A DNA stretch of 16,157 nucleotides from an uncultured Clostridia bacterium. GTDB lineage: Bacteria; Bacillota; Clostridia; Christensenellales; Aristaeellaceae. The position numbers were made by a program, and so were the translations under genes. Numbering within the stretch: the stretch's first letter is position 1; every line of letters begins with the position of its first letter. The stretch covers positions 1 through 16,157 of the forward strand of contig CAKTUS010000057.1 of NCBI GenBank assembly GCA_934621485.1, written 5' to 3'. Below, one piece after another: positions 7,113 through 12,853 of the stretch. Below the pieces are notes generated by a model. It saw nothing but the letters and a program-made list of their open reading frames with translations. It did no database searches and was not told where the DNA came from.

Positions 7113-8089
7113 CGCTGGCCACCTCCAAAGTAACGGTCCCAGAATTGCCGCTTGGCCCTGGCGGCCTCGTCATGGCCCACATAGGCGCTGCGGGGCAATT
7201 CCGCCGCCGCATCGGTCAAATCCTCCTCGTCGGCCCAGGGATTGGGCGCATAGGGCCAGTCGCCCTCCTGTTCCGGATTTTCCTCCACTTCTGAAGCCTC
7301 TGCCGGTTCATCCGGTACGCATGCAGCTTCCTGCTCCTGGATGGGCCATTGGGGCGGTCTTTCTCCCTCCGGACGCATGAAAATGCGGTCGTCCCGCTGA
7401 ATCGGCTGGCTTGCATCGTCCGGCTCCGCAGTTTCCTCCGGGCTGTAGGCGGCCTGGCGGGCCGCCTGTTGACGGGCCATTTCCTGCATCAGCCATTGCT
7501 GCTGAAGAAGCATTTGCTGCATCATCATCTGCTGATTGGCCATGGCGGCGGCCTGATCCGGCTGCTGCGCTTCCATCTCCTGCTCAGGCGCGTCGGGCAC
7601 ATAAGCCGCCCGGCCCACGCCCTCAAACCCGGCAAACAGCCGCAGGCGCAGCTCCACTTCGCCTACCCGCAGCCTGGACCCATGGGCCATATACAGCGGA
7701 TCCCGGCGGCTGGTAAAGGCTTGCCCGTCCACCGTGACCGCATTTTTGGCAAAGGGCTCAATGAGAAGCCCGCGTCCTTCGTCAAAGCGCATCCACAGGT
7801 GCCGGCGGGCCACGCCCGTTACCGGCAGCGACAGGTCGTTGGTGCGCAGCGAACCCAGCGTGCCCTCCCAGGGTACGGGAAACACGGCGCCGTCCCTGAT
7901 TATACCGCCGCCGTCCGTCACCACCATTTCCCCCACATACCCTGCATCGGGCAGCAGGCGCAGGCGCTTCTTCATTTGCCGTTTATCCCGGCGGTACCAC
8001 CGCCAGCTACGCCAGGCGATGAGCGCCATTAAAAACAAAAACCAGTACCGCGCCCCCTGGGCGACCACCTCGTAAATCTCACTGGGCAT
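7109..8089 (-). CDS. Membrane-anchored FHA-domain protein
   Basis: Predicted adaptor that binds phosphothreonine and links Ser/Thr kinase signalling to the wall synthesis enzymes encoded next. The 326-residue protein has one N-terminal membrane segment (about 14-32, YWFLFLMALIAWRSW), then a basic stretch, then an FHA-like beta domain at about 76-150 with LPVTGVARRHLWMRF, NAVTVDGQ and AHGSRLRVGEVELRL. After it come a Gln/Met-rich segment (about 180-212), a long acidic and proline-containing linker (about 215-300), and a basic-aromatic tail RAKRQFWDRYFGGGQR. The ATG at 8089 is preferred because GGGAGGAAACAAA precedes it; the open frame continues upstream through the palindromic intergenic repeats. 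It overlaps the SEDS gene by 4 nt. No kinase gene is in this window, so the phosphorylated partner is unknown. Confidence 0.85.
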   Translation of the reverse strand: MPSEIYEVVAQGARYWFLFLMALIAWRSWRWYRRDKRQMKKRLRLLPDAGYVGEMVVTDGGGIIRDGAVFPVPWEGTLGSLRTNDLSLPVTGVARRHLWMRFDEGRGLLIEPFAKNAVTVDGQAFTSRRDPLYMAHGSRLRVGEVELRLRLFAGFEGVGRAAYVPDAPEQEMEAQQPDQAAAMANQQMMMQQMLLQQQWLMQEMARQQAARQAAYSPEETAEPDDASQPIQRDDRIFMRPEGERPPQWPIQEQEAACVPDEPAEASEVEENPEQEGDWPYAPNPWADEEDLTDAAAELPRSAYVGHDEAARAKRQFWDRYFGGGQR

Positions 8090-8110
8090 TTTGTTTCCTC
8101 CCGCCACCAT

Positions 8111-8161
8111 GGAGGGGGATGTCATCCCCCTCCGCCCCCTGACCAGGGGCTTAGCCCCTGG
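8111..8161. repeat. Tandem GC-rich palindromes upstream of the FHA gene
   Basis: Two adjacent near-perfect hairpins: GGAGGGGGAT / ATCCCCCTCC (8111-8133, 3-nt loop) and CCAGGGGC-TTA-GCCCCTGG (8143-8161). CCCCT at 8136-8140 can also pair with AGGGG at 8145-8149, so the folds compete. They resemble the GGGGC / GCCCC palindromes at 15961-16110. I read them as dispersed intergenic palindromic elements, not gene-specific control sites. Confidence 0.6.
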
Positions 8162-8357
8162 ACCCATGTTCGCGATAATGCCGTTCCTTCCTGCCAAACA
8201 CTTTCCGCGTGCAAGCAATTTCCAACGGCTTTTCCCTGCATCCTGACTGGCGGCTTATCATCCAGCCTCTGCCTTGCGATGAAACAAAAAGCATCGCAGT
8301 GGGGCTTTTGATTTTCTGACCCCAGCCGAATCATGGAGCATCCTTAACAGAAACAAG
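8162..8357. other. Intergenic stretch without a supported gene
   Basis: Between the palindromes and the sigH-operon terminator I see no gene with a ribosome site or family match. The only local structure is GCGATG / CATCGC (8276-8281 and 8292-8297) with an A-rich 10-nt loop. A minus-strand frame of 70 codons crosses the region, but it ends inside the palindromes and has no convincing ribosome site. No clear promoter for the FHA operon was found, although one should lie here. Confidence 0.5.
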
Positions 8358-8397
8358 AAAAACCCTCTCACATGAAACGCCTGTGCAAGAGGGTTTT
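8358..8397. terminator. Intrinsic terminator of the mrnC-to-sigH operon
   Basis: AAAAACCCTCT with CACA (8358-8372) pairs with TGTG and AGAGGGTTTT (8382-8397). On the minus strand the stem is followed by TTTTTCTTGTTTC, a good U-rich tail. It lies about 105 nt after the sigH stop. The stem's A/T ends make it potentially active in both directions, but no rightward gene arrives here. Confidence 0.8.
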
Positions 8398-8502
8398 ATC
8401 CCCAACGTCGCCCGCCCAAGGGGCTCCACCCTCAGGCGGCCTGCTATTGCGCGTGCAGGGCGTCCGGCCATGTCCGGCAAATGCTCCGCGCTCTCGCCCT
8501 GG

Positions 8503-9231
8503 TCAGTCCTCCTGGCGGGCTTCTTCCAGATACTTTTCCAGCTTACGCTTCACCCGCTGAAGGGCGTTATCGATGCTTTTCACGTGACGGCCCAGCATGT
8601 CGGCAATTTCCTGATAGCTTTTGCCGTCCAGATAGGCGTTGAGCACATCCTGCTCCAAAGAGCTAAGCACCTGGTCCGCCTTGTCGCGAATGGACAGAAG
8701 GTTTTCCCGTCCGATAATCAGCTCCTCCGGGTTTTGCGCCCTGCCTTCTACGATAACGTCCATCAGGGTACGGTCGCTTTCCTCATCGTAGATGGGCTTG
8801 TTTAGCGATACATAGGAATTGAGGGGCACATGCTTTTGCCGGGTGGCGGTTTTGATGGCCGTGATAATCTGCCGGGTAATGCACAGCTCCGCAAAGGCGC
8901 GAAAGCTGCTCAGCCGCTCCGGCTGATAATCTCGAATAGCCTTGAACAGGCCAATCATGCCCTCCTGCACAATGTCCTCATGGTCCGCGCCAATGAGGAA
9001 ATAGCTGCGGGCCTTGGAGCGTACAAAGTTTTTATACTTGCTGAGCAAGTATTCCACCGCCTCGGTGTCGCCGTCGTGGGCCAACCCCACGACCTCCTCG
9101 TCCGTCTTGTCGGCAAAGCGCTTCTCCATCATGCCTTCCCACTTGGCATCCATGGGAAGGTCCATTTCCTCCGGCTGGCATGCTTCTTCTTCCTCGTCCA
9201 GCAAATCCTGCTCCTCCCGGGGTTCAGTCAT
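8503..9231 (-). CDS. sigH: RNA polymerase sigma-H factor (Spo0H), sporulation/stationary phase
   Basis: Sigma factor of the transition-state regulon that, in Bacillus and Clostridia, drives early sporulation genes. The match is very strong: region 2 reads DHEDIVQEGMIGLFKAIRD, then FAELCITRQIITAIKT and TRQKHVPLNSY, typical of SigH, followed by DEESDRTLMDVI. Region 4 has the helix-turn-helix YQEIADMLGRHVKSIDNAL and RVKRKLEKYLEE. At 242 residues it is about 25 longer than B. subtilis SigH (218), owing to an acidic N-terminal extension (DLLDEEEEACQPEEMD, about 10-25). The ATG at 9231 follows AGGTGAG, 5 nt upstream. A later start is possible but lacks as good a ribosome site. It is last in the operon, 16 nt after yacP, as in the Bacillus gene order. 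Confidence 0.95.
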   Translation of the reverse strand: MTEPREEQDLLDEEEEACQPEEMDLPMDAKWEGMMEKRFADKTDEEVVGLAHDGDTEAVEYLLSKYKNFVRSKARSYFLIGADHEDIVQEGMIGLFKAIRDYQPERLSSFRAFAELCITRQIITAIKTATRQKHVPLNSYVSLNKPIYDEESDRTLMDVIVEGRAQNPEELIIGRENLLSIRDKADQVLSSLEQDVLNAYLDGKSYQEIADMLGRHVKSIDNALQRVKRKLEKYLEEARQED

Positions 9232-9247
9232 AGGGTCTCACCTGCCT

Positions 9248-9757
9248 TTACTTCTGACGTCTGATTTTGTCCAGGGCCGCGTACTGCTCCTCCGTAAGGG
9301 CGGCGGACAGGGCGGTGCGGTCCTGGGTAACAGGACTTTTATGGTGGCCGCGGCCGCTGGAGCGTACCTGGTTCATTTCCCGCCACAGCTCCCTGGCGCT
9401 GAGCCGGGTAGCGCCCCGGCCCAGGATCAGGGTTTGCTCGATGCCGTCGCTGGTGGCCACGCGGGCCTCCCGATACCGGGGCAGCAGTTGGCACATGCGC
9501 TCGATATAGTGATCGGCGGTTTCGCCGTGACGGGTGTACACAACGGTTAAAGCCGCCCGGTTTTCCACACTGCGCAGCTGCCGGTCAGCCTTGTAGCCGT
9601 CGAAAATGAGCCATACCTCCTGGCCGGTGTAGCCTGCATAGTCCTCCAGCAAATGGATGAGCCGGTCGCGGCACTCGTCCAGAGGCCAGTTTTCCCGGTT
9701 GGCCTCCGGCCATGCGCCAATGATATTGTACCCATCCACATACAACAGGGGCTTCAC
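9248..9757 (-). CDS. yacP: NYN-domain ribonuclease, YacP/Rae1 family
   Basis: Family member of B. subtilis Rae1, an endoribonuclease with a PIN-like NYN fold that cuts mRNA on the ribosome. The 169-residue product begins with the diagnostic LLYVDGYNIIGAWPEA, then DECRDRLIHLLEDYAGYTG, VWLIFDGYKADRQ (second acidic cluster), HGETADHYIERM and RVATSDGIEQTLILGRGATR, followed by SARELWREM. These acidic positions (D of VDGYN, FDG, TAD, TSD) form the expected metal site. The start is GTG at 9757, three bases after the rlmB stop, with only a weak ribosome site (CGGTAAGCC), so translation is probably coupled to rlmB. The C-terminal third is basic (GRGHHK, KIRRQK), compatible with ribosome or RNA contact. 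Function is inferred from the family. Confidence 0.93.
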   Translation of the reverse strand: MKPLLYVDGYNIIGAWPEANRENWPLDECRDRLIHLLEDYAGYTGQEVWLIFDGYKADRQLRSVENRAALTVVYTRHGETADHYIERMCQLLPRYREARVATSDGIEQTLILGRGATRLSARELWREMNQVRSSGRGHHKSPVTQDRTALSAALTEEQYAALDKIRRQK

Positions 9758-9760
9758 GGC

Positions 9761-10993
9761 TTACCGGGAGCGCATTACGGCGTACATCAGAATTCCCGCC
9801 GCTACGCTGGCGTTCAGGCTGTCCACATGGCCGCGAATGGGCAGGGACACGGTCTTGTCGCAGGCCTCCAGCACCCGGCGGCTTACGCCCTCGCCCTCGG
9901 CCCCAATCACCAGAGCCACGCCGCCGGAAAAATCGGTGCCGGCATAGTCCTCGCCGTCCATATCGGCGGCGTAAACCCACACGTTCAAGGCCTGTAGCTT
10001 TTCAATGGCCGCGGTCAGGTTGGTAACCCGCGCCACGGGCAGGTATTCCACCGCGCCGGCGCTGGCCTTCACGGCGGCGGGGGTCAGGCCCACGGCCCGG
10101 CGCTCCTGCACAATAACGCCGTGAGCGCCCGCACATTCAGCGCTGCGGATAATGGCTCCCAGGTTGTGCGGGTCGGTAATGCCGTCCAGCAGAATCAGGA
10201 AAGGATCTTCGCCCTTTTCCTCCGCCCTGGCCAGCATTTCTTCCACAGTGGAATACTGGTAGGCGGACGCAAAGGCCAGCATGCCCTGGTGGTTGCGGGT
10301 AATGGCGTCCAGGCGGGCGCGGTCCACCTCCTGCACCGGAATATGCTGCTCCTTGGCCATTTGCACAATTTCCCGGGCAGATCCGCTGAGCTCGCCCCGG
10401 GCTACCATCAGCTTTTCAATGTCGCGCCCGTTCTTGAGGGCTTCGCGGATGGGGTTGCGGCCTGCCAGCAGGTTTTCGGCGGGAACGGCTTCTTCCATCG
10501 CGGGCAGCTTGGGTGCTTCGTAACGGGGCTGAACCGGGGCCTCATAGCGGAAGCTTTCATAGTCTCTGCGAGCCGGCTGGGGCTTGGGACCCCGGCGTTC
10601 AAAATCGCCCTTGTGGGCGTCGCGGCGGGGCTTGTCCCCATAGGGGCGGCCCATGCCCTTGCGCTCGTCGTAGCGCGGCTTGCCGCCGCCCTGATAACCG
10701 CTCTTTGGGCCAAAGGAGGGCTTATCGCCGTAGGGCCTATGCTGGCCGTAAGCAGGCTTATCGCCGTAGGGCTTACGGTTGCCAGGCTTGCCGTCATGGC
10801 CCCGGTCATAGGACGGCTTATCGGGCCTGTCTCCACCCTGATATCCCCGGCCGTTGCCGCGTTTTTCGTAGCCGCCGTCCCAACGGCCTCCGTGCTGATA
10901 ACGGCTGCCCTCGTCGTCGTAGCCGCCGCGGGCGAAAGCCTGGGCGCGCTTTTCCTGGCGGGTCTTGTTTTCAAAATTCTTATAAAACGCCAT
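9761..10993 (-). CDS. rlmB: 23S rRNA 2'-O-methyltransferase (TrmH/SpoU family) with long disordered N-terminus
   Basis: SPOUT methyltransferase expected to methylate G2251-type ribose in 23S rRNA. The C-terminal part is a complete RlmB: substrate-binding domain from about 173 (LLAGRNPIREALKNGRDIEK), then motif 1 DGITDPHNLGAIIRSAE (about 270-286), motif 2 LVIGAEGEGVS (about 361-371) and motif 3 LPIRGHVDSLNASVAAGI (about 384-401), together forming the knot. The first 170 or so residues are not part of the usual protein of about 250 residues. They are rich in Gly, Arg, Lys, Asp, Tyr and Pro, with three exact PYGDKP copies (about 75, 87 and 117) and RGG-like runs. The ATG at 10993 is chosen because AAGGAAAAG precedes it; an in-frame GTG at 11017 is upstream. 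Target nucleotide is inferred by family and operon position. Confidence 0.93.
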   Translation of the reverse strand: MAFYKNFENKTRQEKRAQAFARGGYDDEGSRYQHGGRWDGGYEKRGNGRGYQGGDRPDKPSYDRGHDGKPGNRKPYGDKPAYGQHRPYGDKPSFGPKSGYQGGGKPRYDERKGMGRPYGDKPRRDAHKGDFERRGPKPQPARRDYESFRYEAPVQPRYEAPKLPAMEEAVPAENLLAGRNPIREALKNGRDIEKLMVARGELSGSAREIVQMAKEQHIPVQEVDRARLDAITRNHQGMLAFASAYQYSTVEEMLARAEEKGEDPFLILLDGITDPHNLGAIIRSAECAGAHGVIVQERRAVGLTPAAVKASAGAVEYLPVARVTNLTAAIEKLQALNVWVYAADMDGEDYAGTDFSGGVALVIGAEGEGVSRRVLEACDKTVSLPIRGHVDSLNASVAAGILMYAVMRSR

Positions 10994-11086
10994 GTTGCTT
11001 TTCCTTCTTTCTTTCACTCAATGGGGTACCGAAAAACCGGCTTTGCGCCATGCCAAAAGCGTTGGCGGCTTGCTTCAGCCCGCGCT

Positions 11087-11827
11087 TTACAGCGCCTCCG
11101 TCCGGAGAAAGGCTTCCCGCTTCTCTTTGATTTCCCGGGCGCGGCCGCAGCTTTTGGCCCCTTCGGGGCACGGACCCCTCAGGCAGCCCGGTCCCGCATC
11201 TTGAAACAGGGCCGGAGCCACCCGGCAGCACTGCTCAAACATGCTGTTTGCCATTTGCCGTATTTCCCACTGGGCGCGGCTGCACATGCGCAGGCTGAAA
11301 AAGTGACGCAGCTCCCGGGCGTTCATGGTGAGCAAAATGCGGGTTTCGCAGGCGTTTGGCAGCACGAAGCGTGCGTCCTCGTTGCTGCTTTCCCCCGCCT
11401 CGCCCAGGCGTTTTTGCCATTCCTCATACCAGGACTGCATTTGCGCCATTTGTCCTTCATACTCGCTTACGGCCTCCGGCCCCAGGCGCTCGACGGCCGG
11501 GGGCACAATATAGCCAAAGCCGCCGGCATAGCTGACATATCGCTGGCTCTGCACGCTGAAGCTGGCGATGCGGTGCCGGGTCAGCTGAGCCAGAAGCACC
11601 CGGCTCACACCCTCCGCCAAAAACGTGAAGCTCACGTGCTCCATCACGCTTTCATGCCCCATGGACATCACTTTTTCCACAAAGCCCCGCTGCTCCTTTT
11701 CACTCACCAGACGAAGCAGCTGGTCCACGTCGCCTCCGGCATAGCACAGTCTGGCTCCCAGGGCGGTCAGCGCCTCCGGGTCCGCCGTATGGCGTACCAG
11801 CGTAACGCGCTGCGTGCGCTGCGGCAT
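11087..11827 (-). CDS. thyX: Flavin-dependent thymidylate synthase
   Basis: Makes dTMP from dUMP with methylene-tetrahydrofolate, FAD and NADPH. The 246-residue product carries the ThyX signature RHRIASFSVQSQRYV (RHR-x7-S form, about 85-99), preceded by GHESVMEHVSFTFLAEGVSR with the flavin-binding His and Glu residues. Later come NARELRHFFSLRMCSRAQWEIR, here at about 169-190, and the Cys-rich tail CLRGPCPEGAKSCGRA, which is common in Clostridia ThyX. The ATG at 11827 has GGGGGAG upstream in the 15-nt gap after mrnC. thyX between mrnC and rlmB is an insertion relative to B. subtilis. The gap to rlmB (93 nt) is the longest within this operon and shows no terminator. No ThyA gene is in the window. 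Confidence 0.95.
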   Translation of the reverse strand: MPQRTQRVTLVRHTADPEALTALGARLCYAGGDVDQLLRLVSEKEQRGFVEKVMSMGHESVMEHVSFTFLAEGVSRVLLAQLTRHRIASFSVQSQRYVSYAGGFGYIVPPAVERLGPEAVSEYEGQMAQMQSWYEEWQKRLGEAGESSNEDARFVLPNACETRILLTMNARELRHFFSLRMCSRAQWEIRQMANSMFEQCCRVAPALFQDAGPGCLRGPCPEGAKSCGRAREIKEKREAFLRTEAL

Positions 11828-11842
11828 GACGTTCTCCCCCTT

Positions 11843-12238
11843 TCAGCATTGGGTTTTCTCAAACAGCTCCAAAATGCGCTCCTCCTGCCCCGTCAGGTAC
11901 AGGTATCCCAGCAGAGCCTCCAGAGCGGTGGCGCGGCTGTAGGCCGCCGGATCCTGATTTTTGGGCGCGTTGTGACGGGCGTGCGCGTTTTGCCCGCGGC
12001 GAAAAACGTCCCTCTCCGGCTCGGTCAGCCGCGGCTCCAGCAGCGCTGCGGCTTGGGCCTGGGCGCCTGCGTTTACCTGGGAAACCGCCTGCTTGTGCAG
12101 CGCGTTTACATGGGCCTGGGAAAGCAGCAGGCGCTGGCGCACCAGTAAATCCCACACCGTATCGCCCACGAAGGCCAACGACAGCGGGTTTTTCAGCCGG
12201 GCCGCCTCCGGGGAAAGGGGTCGAGGCAGAATGGACAT
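11843..12238 (-). CDS. mrnC: Mini-ribonuclease III
   Basis: RNase III catalytic domain without a dsRNA-binding domain; the B. subtilis enzyme matures 23S rRNA ends. The 131-residue length is typical. The catalytic signature appears as LSLAFVGDTVWDLLVRQRLL (about 19-38) with the metal-binding Asp, and the second acidic helix as SRATALEALLGYLYLTG (about 102-118). The stretch RRGQNAHARHNAPKN (about 80-94) matches the family's basic RGRNAK-like loop. The ATG at 12238 is preceded by AAAGGCGGG. It is the first gene of the leftward operon, with a promoter about 37-65 nt upstream. In many Firmicutes cysS stands directly before it; here cysS is absent and a divergent transcript begins instead. Confidence 0.93.
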   Translation of the reverse strand: MSILPRPLSPEAARLKNPLSLAFVGDTVWDLLVRQRLLLSQAHVNALHKQAVSQVNAGAQAQAAALLEPRLTEPERDVFRRGQNAHARHNAPKNQDPAAYSRATALEALLGYLYLTGQEERILELFEKTQC

Positions 12239-12274
12239 GGGCAGACCCGCCTTTCGCAGAATTTTCCCAATGAT

Positions 12275-12303
12275 ATGATAGCACGGAAGCCGTCCGCAGG
12301 CAA
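12275..12303 (-). promoter_or_regulatory. Promoter of the mrnC-thyX-rlmB-yacP-sigH operon
   Basis: On the minus strand, TTGCCT (12298-12303), a 17-nt spacer and TATCAT (12275-12280); the -10 has five of six consensus bases and the -35 four of six. Start expected near 12268, giving a leader of about 30 nt before mrnC. It is divergent from the promoter at 12344-12372, about 40 bp away. Confidence 0.6.
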
Positions 12304-12343
12304 GCAGAAAACCTGCGTGCGCAAAGCGCGGGCGGTTTGTGCG

Positions 12344-12372
12344 TTGACAATAAGTAATCCCGATGGTAAAAT
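12344..12372 (+). promoter_or_regulatory. Consensus promoter for the structured leader / ispG transcript
   Basis: TTGACA (12344-12349, perfect), a 17-nt spacer and TAAAAT (12367-12372, five of six). Predicted start at about 12379. That is exactly where the long-range closing helix of the leader RNA begins. Confidence 0.85.
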
Positions 12373-12378
12373 GAAAAC

Positions 12379-12626
12379 GCCTTCAGAGAAACTCCAGAGC
12401 GGAAAGCCCTGCGAGTCATTGCCGGCGTGATACAGCATCATCGGTTCCCGAAGGCTTATCGCTTACGCGGTATTTTGAAGCGCTAAAGGCAGCAAGCCAA
12501 AGCAGAAAAGAATAACCGCTCCCCTCTACAGGCAACGGTCGCTGCGAAGCGATGAATCGTCGACCTGCCGGCCCAGGTCAGGCTCTTCCGCCTGGCGTTA
12601 TCTTATCACACCGGAGGGTGAAGTCA
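12379..12626 (+). promoter_or_regulatory. Long structured leader RNA of unknown class
   Basis: About 248 nt separate the transcription start from the first gene, and the segment folds richly. A closing helix joins the very 5' end to a region about 150 nt away: GCCT (12379-12382) with AGGC (12530-12533), AGAG (12385-12388) with CTCT (12524-12527), and GAGCGG (12397-12402) with CCGCTC (12516-12521). Inside lie two hairpins: CCG/TGAT with ATCA/CGG (12422-12444), and GGCTT/CGCTT with AAGCG/AAGCC (12453-12498). After the closing helix come TCGCT-GCGA-AGCGA with a GNRA-type loop (12539-12552) and two abutting hairpins at 12562-12579 and 12579-12594. I matched it to no riboswitch, T-box, 6S, SRP or RNase P signature. 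It may be cis-regulatory or a small RNA processed from the transcript. Confidence 0.55.
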
Positions 12627-12821
12627 ATGCCACGTCAAAAAATCGACGACGGCTTCAAGACGCCGCAGGCCCGGTACGACAGCGCCAACAGTCTGCAAAT
12701 GTCCCTGAAGCTGAACCGTAAAACCGATGCGGATATTCTGGCCGCGCTGGAGGGCAAGGCCCGGCAGACCGAGATCAAGCGCCTGGTGCGCCTTGGGCTG
12801 GAAGCCCAGCAGCGCCGCTGA
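12627..12821 (+). CDS. Small ribbon-helix-helix-like protein
   Basis: A 64-residue basic protein starting at ATG 12627 after GGAGGGTG with ideal spacing. The core SLQMSLKLNRKTDADIL followed by AALEGKARQTEIKRLVRLG resembles small Clostridia proteins in which a beta strand (LQMSLKLN) precedes two helices, a ribbon-helix-helix-like plan. In those relatives the end often reads as a KQGYIKxLIR-type helix; here it is TEIKRLVRLGLEAQQ. If the fold is right, it would dimerise through the strand and could bind DNA, but no target is visible. It ends 32 nt before ispG and shares its promoter. It is too short for a sure functional claim, though codon usage, ribosome site and family resemblance argue that it is real. 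Confidence 0.75.
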   Translation: MPRQKIDDGFKTPQARYDSANSLQMSLKLNRKTDADILAALEGKARQTEIKRLVRLGLEAQQRR

Positions 12822-12853
12822 AGCCGTTTCATCCAAGCAAGGAGGTTTTTTTC

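Noticed and set aside
5742..7133. Long + strand frame opposite the SEDS gene
   Set aside because: The product is His/Gln-rich with no domain and mirrors a membrane protein on the other strand; shadow of the SEDS gene.
8122..8334. 70-codon minus-strand frame upstream of the FHA gene
   Set aside because: It lacks a good ribosome site, its last codons lie in the palindromes, and no family resemblance was recognised.
10121..12148. Very long open frame on the + strand opposite rlmB, thyX and mrnC
   Set aside because: It runs antisense to three clearly recognised genes, has no ribosome site and gives a compositionally biased Ala/Leu/His-rich product; it is a by-product of GC-rich codon usage.
12379..12533. 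6S RNA as identity of the structured leader
   Set aside because: A long 5'-to-distal closing helix beginning at the start site is suggestive, but the interior looks like two branches, not a single central bubble, and no U-rich terminator follows. Left as unclassified.
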